DNA of 16,681 bases from NCBI GenBank assembly GCA_013329355.1, contig DUKK01000028.1:1-16681 (forward strand), in the 5' to 3' direction. Origin of the DNA: Candidatus Poseidoniaceae archaeon (GTDB taxonomy: Archaea; Thermoplasmatota; Poseidoniia; Poseidoniales; Poseidoniaceae). The position numbers and the translations under genes are program-made. Below are positions 7,580 to 14,734 of this stretch, piece after piece. Positions within the stretch are counted from its first letter, which is position 1. Every line of letters starts with the position of its first letter. The notes under the pieces are model-generated. The model saw only the letters and a program-made list of their open reading frames with translations, had not been told where the DNA came from and did not search any database.

Positions 7580-8586
7580 GAGCCACCCCCCATATAACCC
7601 GGGGCATCAACCTGGCGGGCTTGGACCGGGTTTCTCAGCAAATCATCACTTGTTTTGACCTCATAGCCCAGATTCTCCATAATTACGATGAACAGATCTT
7701 CTAACGAGGCTTCATACTCGTGCATGCGGCGTATTTGCGAATCTACTTCCTTGGCGCAGATTAGAATTTTTGAAGTCGTATCATCATTTTCATGCAAGAC
7801 GCGCATTATTCTACCCTCCCGCCTAACCGTCAAACCAATCGAAATCATTTTTTGCTCCAACTTAGATGCATTACCCCAAACGTGAATTTCAATTTCTCTA
7901 TCGATATCCTTTAAATCGTCAATTTTTCCCTGAGCAGCCAACTTTCCTTTGTGTAGTAAGACCATGTTTTCACACACCCTTTCGACGTCGTCCATTAGAT
8001 GTGACGCCATCATAACCGACCTGTTACCATTGTTTACCATATTTTGCAGAGTGGAAATCATAAATTCACGAGAGGTTGTATCCAATCCATTTGATGGTTC
8101 ATCGGCAATTATTAATTCTGGGTCATGTATTATGCTACAAGCCAGTTTAGTGGCTTGTTTCATACCGGTTGAAAAACTTCCAATATTGCGATATCTTTGC
8201 TCGCCAAGACCAACATAGTGCAGAACTTCGTGCGCTCTAGACATAGCAACTGTTGGATTCATACCGAGCATTTCACCTGAGTATTTTACCTGATGAATTG
8301 CTTCCATATCCGGATTAAGCGCATCATATTCGGGCATGTAACCGATGCGTGATCGAATCGCAGCACCTTCAGTTCGGATATCATGCCCGAGGACGGTGCC
8401 ATGCCCAGATGTTGCCTGTATTAATCCAAGTATTGTCTTTAGAAATGTCGATTTGCCAGCACCATTGGGACCAAGCAGACCTGTTGCTCCCTTCCTGATT
8501 TTAAGATTGAGATTTTCAAGAGCCAAGTGAGGTCCATAAGACTTGGATAAATCCGTGGTCTCAATGATATACTCAACGTCCGGCAT
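7576..8586 (-). CDS. ABC transporter ATP-binding protein (first of two, export type)
   Basis: Nucleotide-binding subunit that heads the five-gene coupled cluster. Motifs: Walker A GPNGAGKST at 39-47, Q-loop region IGYMPEY at 81-87 (Glu in place of Gln, as in NatA/CcmA-type exporters), signature FSTGMKQ at 138-144, Walker B LIIADEP at 158-164 with Ala just before the Asp, D-loop SNGLDT, and switch His196 in MASHLM. A ~110-residue C-terminal extension follows and includes a short coil around MHEYEASLEDLF, the 'SLEDvFl' motif common to ABC-2 exporter ATPases. The ATG at 8586 is preceded by GAGGT at a short spacing, and 58 bases separate it from tgtA, so it may either read through from tgtA or have its own promoter. 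It pairs with the first permease through a 4-base ATGA overlap. Substrate unknown. Confidence 0.92.
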   Translation of the reverse strand: MPDVEYIIETTDLSKSYGPHLALENLNLKIRKGATGLLGPNGAGKSTFLKTILGLIQATSGHGTVLGHDIRTEGAAIRSRIGYMPEYDALNPDMEAIHQVKYSGEMLGMNPTVAMSRAHEVLHYVGLGEQRYRNIGSFSTGMKQATKLACSIIHDPELIIADEPSNGLDTTSREFMISTLQNMVNNGNRSVMMASHLMDDVERVCENMVLLHKGKLAAQGKIDDLKDIDREIEIHVWGNASKLEQKMISIGLTVRREGRIMRVLHENDDTTSKILICAKEVDSQIRRMHEYEASLEDLFIVIMENLGYEVKTSDDLLRNPVQARQVDAPGYMGGGS

Positions 8587-8644
8587 GGTACCTCAGCCAT
8601 TGGACATAACAGGCAACCTTTGAATGCTACGCACAATTGGCCGC

Positions 8645-10915
8645 CTAAACATCTTCCTTGATACCACTGCGAGTCTTTATTGCCACACCCTTTTGCATCG
8701 AACTAAGGTCAACTGCGGTTGAGTTTGAAACACCATGCCCAATTATCTCTCCGTCTTCAGAACAGATTAAACACGCTTCACCGGGTCTCAGCCATGGGTC
8801 ACAGCCTGTTACAAAACCGTGGAACACATTTCGCCCCCTACGAACAAAAGGTATTGCATCATCAGAGATTATTACTGCTGCTAAACCTTCTCCAGAATAT
8901 GCCACTATGGATGTATCACAAAACCCGGTTGGTAACGGTCTTCGGCGACGATTGAATAATTCTATAGCCCCTTTATTTGACAAAGACAAACCGCCGTCGC
9001 CAAGTCTGAAACTTGCTATGTGTTCGCCAGTCGAAGACAACAAATTTTTGATTCTACCGTGCTTGTTAACAACAAATTCCATCGTTTGTGTTAGTTCCAT
9101 GGCGGTTTCTTGACTGGTATTGAATAATACTGCAAACTTATCACGCGCTTTGCGCCGGTTAAGTGCAATCAAACTCGCGGTGAATGCTTCATCGTCAGGA
9201 ATGATAATTTTGTTGTCAATCAATTCGAATCGGTGGACAAGGTTGTGATTTTTCAATTTTTCATAAATTGCTGCTTCAAAGTTTTCACTCTGTAGATCAA
9301 TCGGGATTATTCCTCTACCAGTCAACCCAAGATACTCCAATTCTGTGGTTAACTTTGCCATATCTAAATGGTTGGTCCATAACCATCCGGGTCCTTCAAC
9401 ATGGCAGAACGGATTGAGGTCTTCCAGAGTGTAAGGCACCAAGCCTATTGGTGTGTTGACCATGATTTCAAGACTAGGTGCACACTTCGTTAACTTCGCA
9501 ACAACCCGGTCACATTTATCCCTCCACGGCCCTGACTGACCGTAGAATATCAGGACTGATTCATCATTTGCGTTAGGCGAACTTGAGGGGTGCCAACGAT
9601 GCCTGAGCAGGTTTTTGGCAGCGATTATGTGAGGTCTCCTTATTGTGTCGTTACCGGCCCACTGTTCGCCTCCTTTACGTGGGGTTTGTTGAGCATCAAT
9701 AATCCAATTCCATGCACTTTCCCAACGGCCAAGATTACTCACATCCTGTGATGATGTTGTTTCATCAAGTGGAATTCCATCACGATGTTGTTGAACTAAG
9801 TGAGCGGTTGCCGGGTTAGTAGTCAGCCACAAAAAAGCATCCCGCAAGGCTGGGTGTTGATGGCTTCGTTGCTCTACTAAACGCCAAATACTTCCGTCTC
9901 TCACCGCTTGCCTGCATCGGGACAATTCTGCCAAAGTGATCTCGAGGTTATATTTTGAAAGTAGCACAACTTTTTCTTCCTTTGGAAGATTTCTCACCAG
10001 CTCGGGCGTGTGCAAACTGATACAGGGCGTGATAATTGGCCATTCTGTTAAGTTATCTAATTTTTCAGTGCCCCACGGAGTTAAGATTCTGCCGTCACGG
10101 GCAAATAACGCATAGGCGGCTGAATCAAAAAGGTCAGCACCCAATGCAATTGACATTGGAAACAGCATGGGATGACCGCAACCAAACATGTGAACTGGCC
10201 GGTTAGGTGGTAAAAACGGAAGTGTAGCGAGCATGATTTTTGCATAATCCCGATACCGTTGTTGTTCCATTACGGGAACAATCCCACCGATCGGATGGAT
10301 AGCGAAATCATACTTTGCCATTTCAGTCGCTGACCGTTCTCTTAATTCTGGATAGATTCCTCCTTGAATTGGTCCATTCAGCATGGTTGACTTAGCACTA
10401 TCTAGAGATATTTTGGCTCGTCCAATCGTTTCAACAACCGCATTCTCAACCTCGGGATAGGTCATGTCTGGACGAGAGAAAACGTCCAACATCGTCGCTA
10501 TATCAACTCCAATACTTCGCTGGAAGTCAACGATTTCACTTACTCCAACATCAATGTCGCCATAAACATATGATTGGAAAGTTCCCGAATCAGTCATCAC
10601 GACGCCAGGATAATCAAGTAATGAATGAACTCCTTCATTTGTTGCTTTGTCTTTCAAATCAGCGTGTTTTTTAATGATATATGAATTGGTTATCAAAGCA
10701 CCAATTCCATATCTATCCCACATTTCGCGTGGTTCGATAGTTCGAATGTTTGGGTTGATTACCGGTAGCAGGGCTGGTGTTGTCAGGATACCACGCTTGG
10801 TGTGCAACTTTCCTAGTCGCGCCCTTCCGTCTCTGACCGTTACTTCAAACAGACCTTCATCACCATCCCGGCATGGTTGGGGATCAGATCTACGCTGGTC
10901 AGACCATGCTGGCAT
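8645..10915 (-). CDS. tgtA: Archaeosine tRNA-guanine transglycosylase (arcTGT) with PUA domain and degenerate zinc site
   Basis: This enzyme exchanges guanine-15 in the tRNA D-loop for preQ0, the first tRNA step in making archaeosine. The catalytic barrel (about 20-360) keeps the base-recognition/acceptor Asp109 in MTDSGTFQSY and the nucleophile Asp264 in LFDSAAYALFARDGR. The zinc-site region (292-324) is recognisable by TPEL and the following LPKEE, yet the positions expected for the three Cys and one His are Ile294, Thr296, Ile299 and Tyr322; a single Cys298 sits off register. A middle region (about 370-560) contains TPIGLVPYTLEDLNPF, similar to a block in archaeosine synthase and long arcTGTs. 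A C2-like domain (about 611-660) and a PUA RNA-binding domain (about 674-750) follow. At 756 aa it is longer than the Pyrococcus enzyme (about 580 aa). The start at 10915 is the only good ATG; it lies 53 bases after the nfu stop. Confidence 0.92.
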   Translation of the reverse strand: MPAWSDQRRSDPQPCRDGDEGLFEVTVRDGRARLGKLHTKRGILTTPALLPVINPNIRTIEPREMWDRYGIGALITNSYIIKKHADLKDKATNEGVHSLLDYPGVVMTDSGTFQSYVYGDIDVGVSEIVDFQRSIGVDIATMLDVFSRPDMTYPEVENAVVETIGRAKISLDSAKSTMLNGPIQGGIYPELRERSATEMAKYDFAIHPIGGIVPVMEQQRYRDYAKIMLATLPFLPPNRPVHMFGCGHPMLFPMSIALGADLFDSAAYALFARDGRILTPWGTEKLDNLTEWPIITPCISLHTPELVRNLPKEEKVVLLSKYNLEITLAELSRCRQAVRDGSIWRLVEQRSHQHPALRDAFLWLTTNPATAHLVQQHRDGIPLDETTSSQDVSNLGRWESAWNWIIDAQQTPRKGGEQWAGNDTIRRPHIIAAKNLLRHRWHPSSSPNANDESVLIFYGQSGPWRDKCDRVVAKLTKCAPSLEIMVNTPIGLVPYTLEDLNPFCHVEGPGWLWTNHLDMAKLTTELEYLGLTGRGIIPIDLQSENFEAAIYEKLKNHNLVHRFELIDNKIIIPDDEAFTASLIALNRRKARDKFAVLFNTSQETAMELTQTMEFVVNKHGRIKNLLSSTGEHIASFRLGDGGLSLSNKGAIELFNRRRRPLPTGFCDTSIVAYSGEGLAAVIISDDAIPFVRRGRNVFHGFVTGCDPWLRPGEACLICSEDGEIIGHGVSNSTAVDLSSMQKGVAIKTRSGIKEDV

Positions 10916-10968
10916 AGCCTAGGCTGATGACTTAGTGATTTGAATTAATCCATCAAATTAAGGAACCA

Positions 10969-11430
10969 TCAAACAAACTCAACGTTGCCGTGGGCGAGAA
11001 TGAACTCCCTGCCCAACTCATCGAAAGTATCTAGCAACTTGCTCGAAAATCGGATATTTTCTAACTCTGTGTCTGACTCCAAATCAGCCTTGATCCCATC
11101 AAGCGTGCCGGGCGCTGCGCCGCAAGATAAACATGCACCAGTTAAGTCCAACACCATATCGAGGGTGGTGCCGTCAGCGACAGAAGATGTGGTATGTGAT
11201 TCAACTTTAATACCGCCACCATGACCATCAAGAGCGGCTCTAACGCTACCAAGACGGGCTAGTAATGCGGGCACCAAATCATCAGTATCTAATAAATCAA
11301 ATATCGACATTGACATTAATTCTGCCTCTCGCACTGGGTCGACTGTTTCTTGGATGCGTTTGTTAGCTTCAGCATCGAGAGACTTTTTTGCCTCCGCCGC
11401 ATATTTTGCAACAAGGTCATCTTCAGTCAT
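10969..11430 (-). CDS. nfu: NifU-like C-terminal-domain Fe-S scaffold/carrier protein
   Basis: Nfu-type proteins bind a [4Fe-4S] cluster between subunits and hand it to apoproteins. The Nfu domain spans about 55-130: GSVRAALDGHGGGIKVESHT is the typical 'vrp.l..hGG.iel' start, and GACLSCGAAPGTLDGIK carries the CxxC motif (Cys100 and Cys103) that holds the cluster. The first ~50 residues form an acidic helical extension (KYAAEAKKSLDAEANKRIQE) that I do not recognise. The C-terminus ends with an acidic helix-like stretch. The gene is transcribed divergently from the sufC operon across a 127-base region with two inverted repeats, so shared control with SUF is likely. Downstream, tgtA follows after 53 bases. 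Domain assignment is solid; the exact role (carrier or scaffold) is inferred from family and context. Confidence 0.88.
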   Translation of the reverse strand: MTEDDLVAKYAAEAKKSLDAEANKRIQETVDPVREAELMSMSIFDLLDTDDLVPALLARLGSVRAALDGHGGGIKVESHTTSSVADGTTLDMVLDLTGACLSCGAAPGTLDGIKADLESDTELENIRFSSKLLDTFDELGREFILAHGNVEFV

Positions 11431-11469
11431 GGTGCTTGTAAGGTGTAGTAGTTTTTCATTGTTTGTAGG

Positions 11470-11485
11470 TTTAGGCCAACCTAAA
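11470..11485. promoter_or_regulatory. Candidate DtxR/IdeR-like operator (perfect inverted repeat)
   Basis: TTTAGGCCAACCTAAA has perfect 6-base arms and a 4-base spacer. Read on the minus strand, its core TTAGGTTGGCCTAA differs at one base from TTAGGTTAGCCTAA, the left 14 bases of the 19-base DtxR consensus TTAGGTTAGCCTAACCTAA (recalled, not searched). It lies 40 bases upstream of the nfu start and 73 bases upstream of sufC, well placed for an iron-responsive repressor or activator controlling Fe-S assembly. The regulator gene is not in the window. Confidence 0.5.
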
Positions 11486-11486
11486 A

Positions 11487-11500
11487 CCGCAATACTGCGG
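11487..11500. repeat. Second perfect inverted repeat in the nfu-sufC control region
   Basis: CCGCAATACTGCGG has perfect 5-base arms and a 4-base spacer, and begins one base after the DtxR-like palindrome. It is GC-rich in an AT-rich neighbourhood. It could be a site for a second regulator, or a small RNA hairpin if transcribed in the suf leader. Nothing in its sequence names the factor. Confidence 0.4.
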
Positions 11501-11557
11501 CCCAGTACTTTACATTCATTGATAAAGGTGAATCTAATGCATTAACTTGGTGAGAAG

Positions 11558-12295
11558 GTGACAGAACATGTCTTAGAGATTCGCAAACTCCATGTGTCTG
11601 TGGAGGGTAAAGAAATCATCAAAGGCTTAGACCTTGTCATAAATTCCGGAGAAATCCACGCAATCATGGGAAGAAACGGAGCTGGAAAATCAACACTTGC
11701 CCATGTCTTGATGGGTCACCCTGCGTTTGAAATAACAAGCGGAGAAATTTACTTCCATGGCAAACCTTTAGACGACTACGATGTATTTGAAAGAGCGAGA
11801 GCGGGTATGTTCTTGTCATTCCAATATCCACCATCAATCCCGGGCGTTCAAGTTGGTAATTTCCTGAAAAAATCAGTGAACAATGTCAGGGAAGAAAATG
11901 TCAAAGCGCGGGCGTTCCGTAAAGAACTCAATGCCGCAATGGAAAAACTAGAGATGGACAGGAGTTTCCTCTCACGTTACGTTAACGACGGGTTCAGCGG
12001 GGGCGAAAAGAAGCGCCTGGAGATGCTCCAGATGATGCTGCTTAAACCAAACCTTGCACTACTTGATGAAACCGACTCTGGCTTAGATATCGACGCATTG
12101 AGACTGGTCGCTAAAGGCATCAATGAGACCGCTGAAAGCACCGGTGTCATGGTAATTACCCACTATCAGCGTCTGCTTGACCTTGTCAAACCAACCTACG
12201 TTCACGCCATGATTGACGGCAAATTTGTGAAAACCGGTGGCCCAGAGCTGGCCTTGAAGTTGGAAGAAAAGGGATACGATTGGTTGGAGGCATAA
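11558..12295 (+). CDS. sufC: Fe-S cluster assembly ATPase SufC
   Basis: SufC is the ABC-type ATPase of the SufBCD scaffold; its ATP hydrolysis drives conformational change in SufB-SufD during cluster assembly. It is cytoplasmic, not a transporter subunit. Motifs: Walker A GRNGAGKST at 38-46, signature FSGGEKKR at 146-153, Walker B LALLDE at 166-171, and the SufC-specific ETDSGLDIDALR immediately after, with His202 in THYQRLLD. At 245 aa it has the family's normal length. It starts with GTG at 11558, 4 bases after a GGTGA ribosome site (11549-11553); there is no upstream in-frame alternative with better support. It is the first gene of the suf operon and is followed by sufB after 2 untranslated bases, with the sufB ribosome site inside its last codons. 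Confidence 0.97.
   Translation: MTEHVLEIRKLHVSVEGKEIIKGLDLVINSGEIHAIMGRNGAGKSTLAHVLMGHPAFEITSGEIYFHGKPLDDYDVFERARAGMFLSFQYPPSIPGVQVGNFLKKSVNNVREENVKARAFRKELNAAMEKLEMDRSFLSRYVNDGFSGGEKKRLEMLQMMLLKPNLALLDETDSGLDIDALRLVAKGINETAESTGVMVITHYQRLLDLVKPTYVHAMIDGKFVKTGGPELALKLEEKGYDWLEA
12286..12290 (+). promoter_or_regulatory. Ribosome-binding site that fixes the sufB start
   Basis: GGAGG within the last sufC codons lies 7 bases before the ATG at 12298. It favours that ATG over an in-frame ATG at 12280 inside sufC. Confidence 0.7.
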
Positions 12296-12297
12296 AT

Positions 12298-13704
12298 ATG
12301 AGTGATGAAGCAATTAATGCAGTAGGCGAATACAAATACGGGTTTCACGACCCGGAAAATGCAACTATCAGATTCGACAGTGGCTTATCTGAACAGGTAG
12401 TTAGAGACATCTCTGAGCTGAAGGGTGAACCAGAATGGATGACTGATATGAGAGTGAAAGCATATCACCACTTTATCGAGAGACCTATGCCTGACTGGGG
12501 TAACTGCAACATGTTAGAGTCAATCAAGTTCGATGATGTGACATACTTTCTACGATCGTCTGACAAAACTGAAAACAACTGGGATGACGTCCCTGAAGAC
12601 ATCAAAAACACTTTTGATAGACTGGGAATTCCCGAAGCCGAACAAAAATGGCTAGGCGGCGTTACTGCACAGTATGAATCAGAAGCAGTATACCATTCAA
12701 TCAGAGAAGACCTAGAGGAACAGGGAGTTATTTTTCTGGACATGGATTCTGGTCTTAAAGAACACCCAGAGCTGGTAAAGAAATTCTTTGGAACAGTAAT
12801 TCCATACGGGGACAACAAATTCTCCGCTTTGAACACTGCTGTATGGAGTGGTGGCTCCTTTATCTATGTGCCCAAAGGAGTCCATGTAGAAATGCCTGTT
12901 CAGGCATATTTCCGGATCAACGCCAAGAACATGGGGCAATTTGAAAGAACGCTAATCATTGCTGACGAAGGCAGCAGCATCAATTATGTCGAAGGTTGCA
13001 CAGCACCAACATACTCTACAGACTCACTCCATTCAGCAGTTGTGGAGCTTATCGCCATGGAAGGCGCCAAGATTCGTTACTCGACCGTCCAAAATTGGTC
13101 TGCTAATGTTTACAACTTGGTTACCAAGCGAGGTATTGCACACAAGAATGCTGTTGTTGAATGGGTAGATGGCAACATTGGCTCAAAGCTGACCATGAAA
13201 TACCCATCTGTTGTTCTAAAGGGAGAAGGCTCTCATGCAGAGATTATTTCTGTCGCCTATGCTGGTGAGGGACAGCATCAAGATGCCGGTGCCAAAGTTC
13301 ACCACCTTGCTCCCAACACCACATCCAACATTCTGTCAAAATCAATCTCCAAGAATGGCGGCCGGTCATCGTATCGAGGTCTACTGAAGGTCAATCCAAA
13401 AGCTCATGGATGTCGCTCCAAAGTCGTCTGTGATGCTTTAATGCTTGATGCAGATTCGAGATCTGACACCTACCCGACAATGGAAGTGAGCAACTCAACT
13501 GCAGACCTAGAGCATGAAGCCAGTGTCTCGAAAATATCTGGTGACCAACTATTCTATCTCATGAGTCGAGGTTTTAGTGAAGAAGAGGCTATGGGACTAA
13601 TTGTTAACGGATTCTTTGAACCGTTTACCAGAGAGTTACCTATGGAATATGCAGTTGAGCTAAACAAACTCCTTGAACTTGAGATGGAAGGTGCCATTGG
13701 ATGA
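12298..13704 (+). CDS. sufB: Fe-S cluster assembly scaffold SufB
   Basis: SufB is the core scaffold on which sulfur and iron are assembled, in complex with SufC and SufD. This 468-aa protein shows the whole family pattern: FSALNTAVWSGGSFIYVPKG (175-194), VEGCTAP with Cys234 (equivalent to E. coli Cys254, on the sulfur-entry path), the beta-helix core, VVCDALML with Cys378 (equivalent to the essential Cys405), and LEHEASVSKISGDQLFYLMSRG (404-425), the most conserved SufB C-terminal block. The 'SRSDTYP' segment replaces the 'GANTYP'-like segment of proteobacterial SufB, which may be typical of archaeal forms. ATG 12298 is chosen because of a GGAGG site 7 bases upstream. Its stop overlaps the sufD start as ATGA. 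Equivalences to E. coli residues are aligned by eye. Confidence 0.97.
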   Translation: MSDEAINAVGEYKYGFHDPENATIRFDSGLSEQVVRDISELKGEPEWMTDMRVKAYHHFIERPMPDWGNCNMLESIKFDDVTYFLRSSDKTENNWDDVPEDIKNTFDRLGIPEAEQKWLGGVTAQYESEAVYHSIREDLEEQGVIFLDMDSGLKEHPELVKKFFGTVIPYGDNKFSALNTAVWSGGSFIYVPKGVHVEMPVQAYFRINAKNMGQFERTLIIADEGSSINYVEGCTAPTYSTDSLHSAVVELIAMEGAKIRYSTVQNWSANVYNLVTKRGIAHKNAVVEWVDGNIGSKLTMKYPSVVLKGEGSHAEIISVAYAGEGQHQDAGAKVHHLAPNTTSNILSKSISKNGGRSSYRGLLKVNPKAHGCRSKVVCDALMLDADSRSDTYPTMEVSNSTADLEHEASVSKISGDQLFYLMSRGFSEEEAMGLIVNGFFEPFTRELPMEYAVELNKLLELEMEGAIG

Positions 13705-14729
13705 GCTATCTGGACATCCCCGTTCCCAATAGGTCTGAGCATCTTTGGCGTTACACTTCTTGGAAAAGAGTACATCCAACAAAAGTGGAGTCACTACCAA
13801 ATATTGAAACTAGTAAAGTAACTATTAACGGAGAACAAATCAAATCCACAACTGCTAAAAAAATCCTAAGCAATGATGAAATCTCTCGTGCCTTCCTAAC
13901 AGAATCAAATCCTCAGCAACACATAGTTGTCCTTGATGAGGACATGGACGCACTACACATAGAAGTTTCCTGCGAAGCTGAAATAAGTTCATGTAACCTA
14001 TATTTTGAAGCGAATTCCTCCGGGAGTATCATACTTCACATTACTGGCGTAACTAATTGGTTCGGCTTATCGATAACAGGTATGGTTCAACAAAATGTAA
14101 ACCTCTCGTTTGCTATTGTCAACGACCTAAGTGAAGGATCAACAATGCTGCGCGCTGAAGACTGGACTGTTGCCCGAGACTCAACTCTCGAGTATGGTGA
14201 ATTATCAACCGGAGGCAGTAGAATCAAAAGCGATATCAGAACCTACCTAAAAGGTAGTAATGCTACACTTATCCAAAATATTGCGGTCAACTGTCAAACT
14301 ACAAGGGTAGATGATCACCACATCGAAATCCATCACCAAAGCGGTCACAGCAATTCCTCACTGACGGTAAAATCAGCGTGCTCAGAGAGAGGTCATGCAA
14401 TCGGGACAGGTCTACTGTCAATCGATGAGGACTGTGATAAGACAGACGCTGGCCAAGTATTCAAGAATCTTTTACTATCACCGCAAGCAAAAGCAGAATC
14501 GATACCAGAATTAGAAGTATTATCTGATGATGTCAGCGCAGCTCACGGCGCGGCGAGTTCTTCTGTCGATGCGGAACAAATTCACTACATGATGGCTCGT
14601 GGATTCACGCCCAATGAAGCTCAAGCAGTGATAGTCGAAGGATTTCTTGTGAGCAGCTTCGCAAAAATGCATAACGAAACAACCAGACAGTTTTTACTGG
14701 AAGCGCTCTCTAATCAAACTGGCGAGTGA
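13701..14729 (+). CDS. sufD: Fe-S cluster assembly protein SufD
   Basis: SufD is a paralogue of SufB that completes the SufBC2D scaffold and helps iron acquisition. At 342 aa it is short compared with E. coli SufD (about 420 aa), mostly because of a brief N-terminal helical region. The opening RSEHLWRYTSW resembles the 'eeWryt' start of the family. Its C-terminus carries ELEVLSDDVSAAHGAASSSV with His282, equivalent to the conserved His360 of E. coli SufD that is thought to contact the nascent cluster, then QIHYMMARGFTPNEAQAVIVEGF. The SufB cysteine motif is absent, as expected for SufD. The ATG overlaps the sufB stop by 4 bases, so translation is coupled and near-equal production is likely. 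Confidence 0.93.
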   Translation: MSYLDIPVPNRSEHLWRYTSWKRVHPTKVESLPNIETSKVTINGEQIKSTTAKKILSNDEISRAFLTESNPQQHIVVLDEDMDALHIEVSCEAEISSCNLYFEANSSGSIILHITGVTNWFGLSITGMVQQNVNLSFAIVNDLSEGSTMLRAEDWTVARDSTLEYGELSTGGSRIKSDIRTYLKGSNATLIQNIAVNCQTTRVDDHHIEIHHQSGHSNSSLTVKSACSERGHAIGTGLLSIDEDCDKTDAGQVFKNLLLSPQAKAESIPELEVLSDDVSAAHGAASSSVDAEQIHYMMARGFTPNEAQAVIVEGFLVSSFAKMHNETTRQFLLEALSNQTGE

Positions 14730-14734
14730 GGTGA
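14728..14734 (+). promoter_or_regulatory. Strong ribosome-binding site at the sufS start
   Basis: GAGGTGA matches seven bases of the archaeal anti-Shine-Dalgarno complement. It lies 5 bases before an in-frame TTG at 14740 and overlaps the GTG at 14731, so it points to the TTG as an alternative sufS start. Confidence 0.5.

Larger units (their letters stand above)
11431..11557. promoter_or_regulatory. Divergent control region between nfu and the suf operon
   Basis: This 127-base stretch is the largest gap in the window. It holds the promoters of both nfu (leftward) and sufCBDSET (rightward), two side-by-side perfect inverted repeats in its centre, and the sufC ribosome site at its right end. 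No TATA/BRE match is convincing: an AT-rich TTTACATT at 11509-11516 could serve sufC, and TTTTAG within the first repeat could serve nfu, but both are weak. Confidence 0.7.

Noticed and set aside
8658..9113. Plus-strand open frame of about 150 codons opposite tgtA
   Set aside because: It has no family resemblance and is the antisense shadow of the conserved PUA/C2 end of TgtA.
10938..10958. Inverted repeat ATTTGA/TCAAAT in the nfu-tgtA gap
   Set aside because: Six-base AT-rich arms with a 9-base spacer are expected by chance; there is no T-run to suggest a terminator and no known operator match.
11431..11557. Small RNA or riboswitch in the nfu-sufC gap
   Set aside because: The two palindromes are short and separate, and no larger fold or known riboswitch core is apparent; protein operators are simpler.
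12280..12297. Earlier in-frame ATG for SufB
   Set aside because: It lies inside sufC and lacks a spaced ribosome site; GGAGG at 12286-12290 serves the ATG at 12298.
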